Shown: positions 45,985 to 55,985 of the stretch, in pieces
How the letters are laid out: the number at the start of each line of letters is the position of its first letter
Position numbering within the stretch: position 1 is the first letter of the stretch
From: Haplosporangium gracile
Lineage: Eukaryota; Mortierellomycota; Mortierellomycetes; Mortierellales; Mortierellaceae
Direction: 5' to 3'
DNA: 55,985 nucleotides
Assembly: GCA_015499985.1 (NCBI GenBank)
Contig: JAAAUF010000164.1
Coordinates: 1 to 55,985, forward strand
Notes under the pieces: generated by a model
The model's input: the letters and a program-made list of their open reading frames with translations, nothing else
Database searches by the model: none
What the model was told of the DNA's origin: nothing
Program-made: the position numbers and the translations under genes

Positions 45985-48900
45985 ATGGACTCCTGGCCCT
46001 TCAACGACACAAAGACACCAGCCACACCAAGCTACCTTACTCCCAGACTCGACATGTCCAGGTAACTATACACTTTCCACTCTCCCGTCCCTTCTAAATC
46101 ATTACTTGAAGACCATCACCAAGAATCACCGACTAACACGTTATGTTTTCCAATTTCGATACTGAAAATAGGCCAAGCTTGTACTCACAGCTAGCTCGAC
46201 CCAAGGCCGAGCAAGAGTTCCTGCAGGCGCTTATTGCTCCCCTCGACGGCCGCTCTGGTGATGGGCTGTCCCCGCAGGATCCCTTCCAGGTCATCTACCG
46301 ACACCTGCACGAGAAGCACTACCTCGACCGTCTGGTCCATGCGTTTTACCATCGGCCTACTCGCTCGCAGCAGCTGAGCACCACAGCCGCCGACCTCAGT
46401 CGCATTGCATTCCGTAGGTATATGACCATCATGACCACGGAGTCAAATTGATGGGAAACAAAAAGAGTCCATTTGAGTGATTGATTTGACAGTGATGTTA
46501 CTTGAAGTGCGCAATGCATCTGTTCCCAGTAAGGTGTTCCGTTGTGATGGGGTCAGTCACCAGACCAAAAAAGAAAGCTAATCATTAGCACATATACACA
46601 TACTTTACCATCATTGACACGCTACTAACGATAGACAACAAGACCCGCGTGATCTACCCTCGCCCATCCGAGATTGGCCAGGCCATCGACCAGGTCCGCG
46701 CACTAAGCGTCCAGAAACCGGCTCCCCTGTTGCTCTCCCTCTTGACCTCGCCCGAGCTTCGCTTCCGCCTCTGTATGATCGCTCATCTCATCGAGGTCGC
46801 CTTCGACATCGGAAATGGCACTTGGAACGGTGAAAGCCCTCGCCATCTACCTCGAGAAGATGCCGACTATGCCCTGAAAAAACTCCAAGATTTGTTCAAG
46901 GAGCTATTCCAGAAGCCTGACGAACAAGCCAGTTTGCGGCGATTGTTGACGATCCTAAAGGACTGGGTTTCAATGAAAGTCGACGTGGACGAGGAAGAGG
47001 AGCGAGAGGCCGAGAGTGGTCAGAATGAAGATCGCGAAGATGACGCAGTTGCGAGAGAGTTTAATCTGGATGCCCCACCCATCGTTAAGGAGATCTTCCC
47101 AAGCTGGGCCCCCATCCTCCAAGAAATGCAAAACATCAAGATCTCTGCCATGGATGACGCGAACTTCCGGGCCGAGGTCGCGGCCCTCTACCGGTTTTTA
47201 TTTTTCTCCCTCCAAAAACCGGACTTCGTCTCCGCTAACGATTGGGTTGACGCGGCTCGTGACCGCCTTGGTCCGATGCAGGAGACTCTCTCCTCAGGAA
47301 AGTACCGCGGACCTGCTCAGCGACTCATGTGCGAAGTCGTCTGTATGACCGATCAGCTTTGGGAAGGCGGAGGAGCGACAGACATCAGTCTCGCAGTTGA
47401 AAAGTGCTTGACCATCCTGATCCAAAAGTCTCTTCAAGGCTCGACCGGTTTGCCTGACTCCGGAGCGGGTGTCGGATCGAACGTTGGCTGGGATGTCATG
47501 CGCGACTTTGAGATCCTTATCCAAGCAGCCAGTCACAACATTGCGCCCATTCCCTTGCCAAGCATTGTCTGGAAGCGATCCAACTCGGAGGTAATTATGG
47601 ATGCCGCCGTCCTCGAGTTTCCGCATCTCATGCCGAACAACATCCATCTGAACACCACGACCGCCTACGATCGACAGACCAACAAGTCATGCCGTCTCTG
47701 GCACTTGAAGATGTAAGTTTTCGTAGCAGTCTAGATATAGTTGACCATATTTGCGTTAAACTTGCCAATCAAAAGGTATAGTAAGTTCTTAACATTTGGC
47801 TTCTACTTCTCTTTTACATTATCATAGTTCCGGACTGGAGGTCGAGGCTAAAAAGGTGGCTTACAGCTACATGAGCAAGTCGTTTCTGCGAGGCAACATG
47901 ATGGATGAGGGAGAGCTTAACTTGATCATTCCTCCCAACAGCCTGGACATTGACGTAACATTCGTCCTGACACCCCCAATTGTTCGCCGTGGAACCATCA
48001 CCGCGTTGCGTGTCTCCGGCGACACCATCGGACGTAGACACCCCATTGCTTCTGCCGCACGCGAAAACTTGTTCACTACTAGTCTTGAAAGTCACAACAA
48101 CCAATTCACTCGAAGACGGTCGACCTCACGCAGTTGCATCGGAAGTGGTCTCGGAGCCATGGCGACCTCTCCTCGGGCAGTGCGATTCTCGGACACGGCT
48201 GCCTTGGCTTCGGATGTTGGACGTGCCGCTGCAAGGACTGGAGTTCGAATCCGCCAACAAGTGCAAGAGACCGTCACTGATGACTTTTGGTCTGCTACCA
48301 GGGAAATTGTCTTTCGCTTCCTCTACCCCAACCGAAGGTACACGCCATCTGCTCCACATCAACAGCAACAGCGACAGAACATTCCGCGAACGGATTCGCC
48401 TTCGGTTGATCGACTGGCAGCGCGAGATCGCATGACTCTGGGTCGTCCTCGACGCCGACTGTCTATCAGCAATGGCACTAGCGGCTCTCTTGGTCCTGTA
48501 AGCTCACGACCTCCGGCAGGGCCTCGGGCGGCAACCGCGGCACCAGCCACCCCGGGATCTGCTCCATCTATCTCCTTGGAGACGACCCCTACCTACTACG
48601 ACCTTGTTGTAGACTCTGTCGGCATGAGCCATCGAAAGTTTGTGGAACTCAAGGAGTGCCGTATCAAACTTCGTCACTTGAACGTGGATGTCTTGGAGAC
48701 ACAGCACCCCGTCCTTCAGATGGTGTTTCATCCAATCATGGTTCGAAAGCTTCGCAAGGCGATTGAGCGCACGTTGCACGAGATGATGGTAGAGCTGGCC
48801 AGCACTGTCAACACTGGAGTCGAACAGATTATGGAGTCTACCCGCGAGCCGCCACTGGATGACACCGAGGAAGTCCTTGAACGACCGCACCAGCGAGAGT

Positions 48901-48998
48901 CGGCGACGGTGATGCCGCAGCGATCATATAATTCTACCCCGAAGACTCCTTCGAGCGGCATTGTTGCGGCGATGCCTCTTTACTCCAGGATCTACTAG
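45985..48998 (+). CDS. HAM1-like protein, probable lipid-binding (BPI/TULIP-like) family
   Basis: Five exons (45985-46061, 46172-46413, 46493-46528, 46635-47712, 47828-48998) encode 867 residues. Exon 3 is only 36 nt (LMLLEVRNASVP) and is needed to keep frame between AADLSRIAF and NNKTRVIYPRPSEIGQAID. The N-terminal helical part (IGQAIDQVRALSVQKPAP, LTSPELRFRLCMIAHLIE) and the middle (LKISGLEVEAKKVAYSYMSK, FLRGNMMDEGELNLIIPP) resemble the fungal HAM1-like N-terminal domain. A basic, Gln/Ser/Pro-rich linker leads to a C-terminal domain with VELKECRIKLRHLNVDV and RKLRKAIERTLHEMMVELAS, like DUF4449/HAM1_C. That family has been compared with lipid-transfer BPI proteins. The name is by pattern memory only; the gene model is firmer than the function. 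Confidence 0.72.
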
Positions 48999-49495
48999 AC
49001 AAGGTCCATCACCGTTGCTCGTTTGCGGCGTTTTTCTTAAGGTTATCGATTGACCTTTTGTGATCCCATCGCTGGCTCCTGTAGACATTCGTATACTCTT
49101 TTTCATTTACCCCAGTAGCGGCGATGCAAAATGACGCCTGAATTTGTCGCGTAGTTAGCATATCCACCACATGACAGCATATCCGCAGGTCCGCATTTCT
49201 CATAGTAGTCCATGGTTCGTTTCCCTCTTTGGTCAGTGCAATTAACTCAAGGACGTGCCAAGCAATATAAAAAAAGCAAAAAAATCGACTTTCCTTTTCA
49301 AGCTCCCTTTTTTTTTTTTTGCTTTTTGCTTCTTATTTCTTCATTCTTCATTCATTTCTCAACACCAAGGTCAAAGACCAGTTTCAGGACACCCAACGTC
49401 AGCTACGTCTTCTTTTTCACCTAAAAGACGTACTGCCCACATCGCCCTCACAGACCTCATCACCCACCTCCACAGGTCACAACCAACCAAACCCA
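48999..49495. other. Intergenic, promoter and leader of MMM1
   Basis: About 500 bases with a T run at 49309-49320 and a C/A-rich leader before the MMM1 ATG. Upstream frames are compositional. Confidence 0.5.
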
Positions 49496-51099
49496 ATGGC
49501 AAACCACATGCAGATCGTGGAGCCAGAGGGCCAAATGGACTGGATCGAGCTCGTAAAGCACATTGAGCAAGTCGCCTCGGCCCACCAGCAACAACAACAG
49601 CAATACAATGGTTCCACAGGAATGTCCTTTACGACGGGTTTGCTCCTGGGCCAACTGAGTGTTGTTCTCTTGGTCATTGTCTGCTTTAAATATCTCCTCC
49701 TTGAAGACGTCCGCTACGGCCGCAAGGTAGCCACTTATCTGAATTTAACGAAGGACAGGTTACACCCTTCCTACCTTGCACTCTTGAGAAAAAAAACACT
49801 TTCACACGAGTTGTAACTAATATTCATTCATATCACGGGAAAATAATAGCCCCGGTCATTCTCAAACAGAGGAGTGTCGATCCCAGCACCACCTACGAAA
49901 CCATCACTCCCTTCGACAACCACGATTTTGAACAAGACCTTTTACGACATTTACGACCATACCCCAGAGTCCCTTGACTGGATGACCGTCTTGATGGCAC
50001 AGGCGATTGCTCAGTACAGGGATGACTCCAAAGTCAACAATCGGTTGATCAAGGCTCTGGCCGAGGCCTTGAACGGAGGTGTTCGACCAGACTGGGTGGT
50101 AAGTTGTTTTGGATTCTGGAGAGTGAAAAGCTTACGCGAGAGGACGGAAGACGAGGATGAAAGGGGGTGTATGTTTTTTTTGTGCCATTGGCATGTGTAG
50201 AAACAGCGAGTGATCCCGATTGCTCACGATATCTAACTATCAATCATTGGCCACATTCCATTTCTGTTTTGTTTCTGTTGTCTGTTGTCTGTTGTTGATT
50301 GTAGGGACATATTCGTGTGACAGAACTCAATCTGGGAGAAGACTTTCCGGTTCTGAGCAGAGCAAGGATCCGACCAGCCGACCAACCTGCGGGCAGCGTG
50401 GTAAGTTGGGAGTCAGAGATGCATTATGCACTGGGTGGTCCATTGACTTACCTACCCCTTTTACAGGAGTTTTGCACTTTTTGTATGACTGACTACACAA
50501 CCAAATATCAGAAACTCGACTAACATATCTCGATGGTGTTATTGCTTTTGTTTTTGTTTAGCGGGCGGAAATCGACATTGACTTTAACGACCAGATCATG
50601 CTGGGTATTGAGACGTCATTGTTGATCAATTGGCCTCGTCCCAGGATAGCAGCTCTCCCCGTCTCGCTAATCCTCTCCGTCGTCAAGTTCCAAGCAACAG
50701 TAAGCAAACAGAGGAGCTACTACAAACGCACGTTAATGAAAAGGTGGCAGGGAAGAAGGCATAATTGCCAATGCAAATTATCGCCCTCTCTAATTTTTTG
50801 CTCCGCTGATGAAATAGATAACGATGCAGTTCAACACGATCGATGGCCAACAACACATTTCAATCTCAACGCTTCCCGAATTCGAACTGGAGTTTGGCGT
50901 ACAATCGTTATTGGGCGCAAGGACAAAACTCGAGGATGTCCCCAAAGTCACTGATTTGATCACGTCGAAACTGCGTGGGTTCTTTATCGACAAGTGCGTC
51001 TATCCGAACGGACGCGACATTGCCATGCCCACCTTTTGGGCCAAACGCGACATTTATGCAAAGAGCCAGTCGAGCAATAACATCGGCAAACAGCAATAG
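49496..51099 (+). CDS. MMM1: Maintenance of mitochondrial morphology protein 1 (ERMES, SMP domain)
   Basis: Five exons (49496-49726, 49850-50098, 50305-50400, 50562-50699, 50818-51099) encode 331 residues. A short luminal N-terminus with poly-Gln precedes one span at about 45-68 (FTTGLLLGQLSVVLLVIVCF), then KYLLLEDVRYGRK. A linker (SIPAPPTKPSLPSTTTIL) leads to the SMP domain: HTPESLDWMTVLMAQAIAQY, WVGHIRVTELNLGEDFPVLS, RAEIDIDFNDQIMLGIETSL, INWPRPRIAALPVSLILSVV and LPEFELEFGVQSLLGARTKL. MMM1 is the ER-anchored subunit of the ER-mitochondria encounter structure and moves phospholipids with Mdm12 and Mdm34. Exon 2 must begin at CCCCGG (49850), because the later CAG acceptor breaks frame. The protein is somewhat shorter than in yeasts. 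Confidence 0.95.
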
Positions 51100-51348
51100 A
51101 CGTATAAATTCCATTTCGCATTTCGCGGTGTTGTACTTTTCATGCAATGAAAATATGTTTTTGCTATTTTTATTTATGGCCATTTGATTGAATGAGAAAA
51201 TATTATTGATTTTCTTGAAAATAAGGGATGCTCTAATGTAGCCAAAGTTATTGCGTTTGTACGTTTGGAATAGTACTGATATCTGAAAGGTGAAAAGAGT
51301 GAAAGGTGTAAGAAAAAAAAAGGGGAAACCAGCTCCTTCGTGTATAGC

Positions 51349-53360
51349 TTATGCGGACTCGTTGCACTTCATAAATCCCGCAATGGCCATTTCCTTATCC
51401 TTGGTCGAGTCGCTGAAGAAGTAGTGGGAATCGCCGCTCTTAAAGTCGACACGGAAGCTGTTGGGAATCAAGACGTCCAAGGAGGCGTCGGCAATGTGAA
51501 CAACCTGACCTCCGACCCTCAAGTCCATAATGGGAGCGCGACCAATCTCATCCCTGTACAATGAGACAGTCTGGCCCTGCATGACATAGAAACGACGCTT
51601 CCAGAAGGGCGATCCAGCGACCTGAATGGTGATATAGCCCGACAATCCCGATCCACGAAGACGCTCCATCTCGATCAACTGCTTCTTCATTGCCTCGCGA
51701 GCAATACGGTCTGACTCTTCCTTGCGCTTGCGCTCCAACTCCAAGGCCTGCTTTTGGGCAAATAACTCCTGCTCGCGTGCCTCACGCTCCTCAGTCTCTC
51801 TCTGGCGCTTGGCAGCCTCGGCGCGACGCTGGCGCTCCATCTCCTCGCGGACCTTGCGCTCAGTAGCCTCAATCTCCAGCTGACGCTCGGTTCTGGGGGT
51901 CGACATGCCCGAGCGAGGGGATCCAGTTCTGATGGGGCTAGGGCTCGAAGGTACTTCGGCCGCAGACTGCTGGACAAAGGTGTCAATGACGATCGGGGCA
52001 GCTGCAACGGGGGCAGCGACAGTGGCGGGGGCAAAAGCGGGGGAAGAGGAGGCGGGAGCAACAGGGGCGGGTGAGGTGGGGGTGGCTGGACGCGGTGCTG
52101 GGACGGGTGAGCCATTGGAAGCAACTGGGGTTGAGGGCATAACTGGCGAAGTGGCCTCGGGTGTAGGAGGTCCGTCAATCAATCCAAGACGGGTGCGAAC
52201 TCTCTCCTCGGTCAACTCTGCAAGGCTTGAGGTGTTGATCTGAACGTTGCTGGCCTTGAACAAGGCGCCGACAGCCTTTCCGTGCACCAGTGCGCGAGCT
52301 ATTGTGTTAGGGAGCATTCATCACTTAATTAATACGTCGTTTGTTCGGAAATAGACGGATTAATTGTAGATAATGCATCGGTGAATTCAGTTTAGACTAA
52401 CTTACCACGGCGGAGACCACTGTGGCAGGAAGAATATCAATCCATAAGAGAGTATCAATGCAAAAGGTGAATGGACCAACGGACAAGAAAGGAGATGCGA
52501 GCATGGTTAGCAACGTGGGAGAGAGAAAGGATTCGTTGTTGTTGTTTTTGTTCTTTCGTCAGTCGCGTTAAAATAGGAATGATGGAAATGAATGGTCGTA
52601 CAAAGCACAACAAGCGCTATCCAACGTCTCTTTTGCTCAATCTCAAAAACTCTCCATGGAAACTCCTCTTTGCTCCACGGTACAAACGCTGATTGCCCAC
52701 AACAACAGAAAAAAAGAGTGAAGTGCTCTCATTTTTTTTGTTGCAAGAGAATAGGGCTTGTTTTTGTTTGTTGCCTCTTTTTTTTTATGTCGCCGCTTGC
52801 TTTCCTGACTGATAATAAGAGCTTGGTGCTTGCTGAGAGTGTTGTTGTTGTTTTTTTTCACTTTGCGGATGCTTACCTGACTTGCTCAGAGACGTAGGCG
52901 AGGAGGGCGAATCGGTCCTCAATCCTGACGAATCCGTAGAGGACTTCTTCCTTGAGGTTGGAGGTCAACTCATCGATGCCGCCGGTACCCTTGGAGTAGA
53001 GTGAGATCTTGTCTCTTGTGTCATGGTATCCGAGGATGAGCCTACAATGTAGTTTTTCCAAAAGCAACTCTTGTAAGTTTTTTTCTTCTTTGATGTGGTT
53101 TCTTCTCTCTGGCATGTTGTCGTTGTGTTCTATCCTTGTTATTATAATGTAGAAATTGCCGTCGATAGTTGTTGTTGTCGCTCTTGTGGACGTCCCAAAT
53201 GCCAAATCACATCATTTTTTTGGGACTTGTGGTTGCTATTATCATTTGGCTGTCCGGTGGGCGGTGTAGACGGGTAGATATGTTACCAGTTGGTGGGGGA
53301 TCCCGAGATGATATCCTGGTAAGCCTCGAGGATGGCGGGATCAGTCAAGTCGCAAGACAT
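51349..53360 (-). CDS. Coactosin-like ADF-H protein with C-terminal PH domain
   Basis: Four exons: 53360-53287, 53041-52877, 52419-52406 (14 nt) and 52298-51349, giving 400 residues. Residues 5-120 form an ADF-homology domain: MSCDLTDPAILEAYQDI, NWLILGYHDTRDKISLYSKG, GGIDELTSNLKEEVLYGFVR and then VSEQVRSGLRRARALVHGKA, NTSSLAELTEERV. A Pro/Ala/Ser linker (about 125-210) and a Glu/Arg coiled coil (REEMERQRRAEAAKRQRE) follow. A PH domain closes it: SGLSGYITIQVAGSPFWKRR, FYVMQGQTVSLYRDEIG, FRVDFKSGDSHYFFSDST and the terminal tryptophan-position helix as KEMAIAGFMKC. Coactosin-like ADF-H domains bind actin filaments, and PH domains bind phosphoinositides, so a cortical actin-membrane link is likely. 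The usual invariant Trp of the last PH helix is not seen. Converges on MMM1 (250 bases apart). Confidence 0.88.
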
Positions 53361-54823
53361 TATGTGTTATTAGGAGAGTGTTGGTATATGTCCGCTATGG
53401 AAGAAGATAAACAAGAGGAAGTGAGGACGTAAGTTTTTTGAGAGTCGAGGAAAATGAGATGATGAGCCAAATTGGATAGGGTGGGAGAATGATGGCGTTG
53501 TGGTTTTTTACGTGAAAAGGTGCGGGTGACAAGTTGTCAATGTTTGTGGGCTGAGAGGGTGTGTGAGTGGGTATTAAAGGGTTGATGAAAAAAAGGGTGA
53601 TGAGAACAAGAAGGATGATGAGCAGCAAGGTGAAAGAAAAAGAAAGAAGGAAGAGACTGGACTCAACGCTACTTTTAAATTCTCGGGTCAAAGAAAAAAA
53701 AAATTCTATTTTTTCCTCTCTTTCTCCTCCTTTCTGCAACAATATCATCTCTGCCTTCTGTATGTGTGTGTATGCTATCTCTTTTTGGCTCTGAGAGCAC
53801 TTCTCTCTTGCTCTTTTTTTTTAACTGCAAACCACTGTCAGCCAGCCCTTGACTAGATCTGGCCATCATCGGCTCTCGACATTATTTTTTTATGTGTCTG
53901 TCTTGGTTGGCGAACTTGGAGTCCTACCCGCCCTCGGACAACGTGCCTTTTGCGTCCTTCTCCTTCTTCACTCCTTGCTTATCCTACCACTTCGCCCGGC
54001 TGGGCACCTTGGCACCTTGTTCAAGGCAATAGAACGCCTCTTTACTATTGAAGTGAACATTCCCTCATCAGCCGTAGCAGCATCGTGTCTTTAGTGGCAC
54101 ATCCCCCGTTATCCTTTTGTCCCTTCCGCCCAAAAGTTCCAGCGAAGCAAGACACTTTTTTTCTCCCTCCCAATTAGGGAGATTAACCAATCGCATGTGC
54201 TGCACATTTTAAGAGAATCATGACTGCTTCCCTTTTAACTTGGAGCTGGGAGTGGTGCGACCTGCCTGTTGGTTCGCTTTTGAAACGACGAGTGGCAGGC
54301 ATCATCTCTTTCGTCTTCCACTTTTTCTGCTACTACATCTCTCCTGCCACAACTACCCCCACACAACTCTCACCATAGCACCTCACATAAGGAAACACAA
54401 TCTACGTCAAGGAACAGCAACAACAGCGCCGCAGCAGGACTTAACAAAAACGCAAGCTCGTCATGGTAACGCAAATGAAGCCACTACAGAGAAAGAGACA
54501 TCATCAATTCAGGAACCACACATACTCAGGATGTTGAATACAAGGATTAGTCGCGCGCGTTGACGTTTCCAATCGATATAGGGAGAAGGAATTTCCGTAC
54601 TCTGGATGGACTTCAATTGGATTGTCCTGCTCTATCCTTGATTTTTCCCGTCCATGACTTTTGTCAAGACGACCCATACTTTCCAACTTTCGACTGCCAC
54701 GTTGTCACCCAGTTCCTCCATTTAGAAGTGTCATCGATTGACACACCACGGACTAATGCCATTTATCAACACTCCCCTCAAACATCAACGGAGTTAGATC
54801 AACTTTATTATCATCTTTAACAG
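53361..54823. other. Upstream region shared by coactosin-PH and AP-1 sigma genes
   Basis: About 1.46 kb. It must contain the promoters of both genes and the missing first exon of the adaptin gene, which I could not find. A CCAAT box lies at 54187-54191. T/C runs are common. The open frames at 54240-54563 and 54560-54820 show no family resemblance. Confidence 0.45.
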
Positions 54824-55732
54824 ACAGGGCAAGATCCGCCTGACGAGGTGGTACCAATACATGACCGACAAACAAAAGTCGTCGCTCAGCCAGGATGTCG
54901 TAACACAGATCTTGGCACGAAAGCGCGGCATGTGCAATATCCTCGAGCTCGAAGGCAGACGTGAAACGCGAGGCAAAGCCATCTACAAGAGGTAACACTT
55001 CTTTTCTTTTTTTTTCTTTTTTTTTGCGTAATGAAGCTGAGAAAAGCGAGAGAAAGCGCAATGATGGACTTTTTTTTTCTTTTTGCAATTGAAGGACAAG
55101 GAAGGATAGGAAAGAGTGTTGGAGTCATTTGTGCTTGTAGAAACGCATGTTGAGTATTTTTTGTTTGATCACAGAATCGCCACGTATCAGATCAATAGCA
55201 ACCCCCTCCTCCTCCTGGACATTCGCGACTGATTGGCGAAGCGCTTGGATTTGACATGTCTTTCTTACCTTATTGTCGCTTGTTTTTTGACGATCGGTTA
55301 GATACGCATCGTTGTTCTTTTGCTTTGGAATTGACTGGAACGATAACGAGCTGTCAGGGCTGGAGGTACTGCACAAATATGTCGAATGTCTGGATCAGTA
55401 CTTTGGAAATGTGTGCGAACTCGACATTATTTATAACTACTCCGCGGTAAGGATCTTCTTTTTTCTGTCAACCCTACTCTTGAGCATGCTGAAACATGAA
55501 ATGACGTATGGAGGATACACTAACTTATCTTTTTTCTTTTCTTTTCTCATCCTTTTTTTTTTTTTTTTTTTACTTCGCTCCATAGGCATATCAAGTCATG
55601 GACGAGATGCTGCTGGGAGGACATGCACAGGAGACCAACAAAAAGGTCGTGGTCAAGCATTGTAAAGGGTTCGACAAGCTCGAGGAATCAGATAGCATCG
55701 TCCACAACCTGCGAGCGTCCAACATTGCCTGA
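54824..55732 (+). CDS. AP-1 sigma-type clathrin adaptor small subunit, first exon not found
   Basis: Three exons are clear: 54824-54991, 55302-55446 and 55586-55732, in consistent phase. They encode [40 protein letters not shown], then [49 protein letters not shown] and [20 protein letters not shown], ending NLRASNIA. This is the longin-fold sigma subunit of AP-1, which sorts cargo at the trans-Golgi and endosomes. The family begins with about ten residues of the type M-(x)8-NRQ before QGK; phase here requires a donor after two bases of a codon, and I see no such ATG exon between 53.4 and 54.8 kb. The stretch [16 protein letters not shown] is less conserved than usual. Either a short distant exon exists or the gene is truncated. 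Confidence 0.75.
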
Positions 55733-55815
55733 TCTCTGGCATGAATATTACAACAACCGACGACATCAGGACACCCTCGCCTCTCAATATTTCCTCTTTC
55801 TTCTTGCGCCAACAG

Positions 55816-55985
55816 TACCAAAAGAAAATACCAATATAATGCTCACACAAACCTTCCGTCCATCGTCTCAAATCTACTCGCTGATCGTGACAAGCAAGCT
55901 GGTCCCAAGCAAGTGACTATTGTCACTGATAAGGATAAAATTGATGCCTCAGCTGCGGGGATGTCTTCAAGCAACGAGAATCGAT
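55816..55985 (+). CDS. Possible internal exon of an unidentified gene running off the window
   Basis: After a CAACAG acceptor a frame stays open to the window end and reads TKRKYQYNAHTNLPSIVSNL, then KQVTIVTDKDKIDASAAGMS. It looks like coding sequence in composition, but no start or upstream exon is visible and it begins only about 80 bases after the adaptin stop. It could belong to an alternative 3' end of that gene or be chance. Confidence 0.2.

Noticed and set aside
45985..51099. Metabolic or secondary-metabolite gene cluster
   Set aside because: The neighbouring genes are unrelated housekeeping genes; no polyketide synthase, peptide synthetase or terpene cyclase is present.

Overview
The window reads as nuclear DNA of an early-diverging filamentous fungus. 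Genes carry many short GT-AG introns, and the gene set is fungal: MMM1 of the ERMES complex, an FPR3/4-type nucleolar FKBP, a UPF0652 (DUF2009) protein, a HAM1-like protein and a Thr/Pro-rich wall-type protein with a GPI signal. The high intron density and the kelch family suggest Mucoromycota, perhaps Mortierellaceae; this placement is inference. Ten Ns at 29265-29274 mark an assembly gap. All gene models were spliced by eye from reading frame, splice signals and family knowledge; nothing was aligned or searched.

Left part (1-13.6 kb) is gene-poor and accessory. It holds a broken short-chain dehydrogenase (1-537), a short secreted cysteine protein (3910-4409, minus), its five-domain GPI-anchored relative (7410-9552, plus) and a kelch-type gene broken by stops and frameshifts (11085-13290). 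Long pyrimidine-rich, microsatellite-rich stretches separate them. The two cysteine proteins share a domain with spacing C-x3-C-x45/46-C-x3-C, an intron at the same place and a similar promoter layout. I do not recognise this family, and it is the best candidate here for something undescribed.

Right part (13.6-56 kb) is dense with conserved cellular genes. In order: COPI beta-prime (minus), a small multi-pass membrane protein (minus), nucleolar FKBP, NAP1 histone chaperone, an RRM plus zinc-knuckle SR splicing factor (minus), an F-box protein, a USP20/33-type deubiquitinase, a DHHC palmitoyltransferase, a small unknown ORF (minus), a C2H2 zinc-finger gene with an internal stop, a coiled-coil protein, a broken ZNHIT1/Vps71-like gene (minus), UPF0652 (minus), a HAM1-like protein, MMM1, a coactosin-PH protein (minus) and an AP-1 sigma-type adaptin lacking a visible first exon. 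There are no operons. Several neighbours are divergent pairs with short shared upstream regions (SR factor/F-box, UPF0652/HAM1-like) or convergent pairs with short gaps (NAP1/SR factor, MMM1/coactosin-PH). Themes that recur are vesicle traffic (COPI, AP-1, palmitoylation), chromatin (NAP1, FKBP, ZNHIT1 relic) and ubiquitin (F-box, USP).

Gene structure is notable in itself: very short exons (13, 14 and 36 nt inside genes; 16, 18 and 19 nt first exons), two introns that need a GC donor, and four loci carrying disabling changes.
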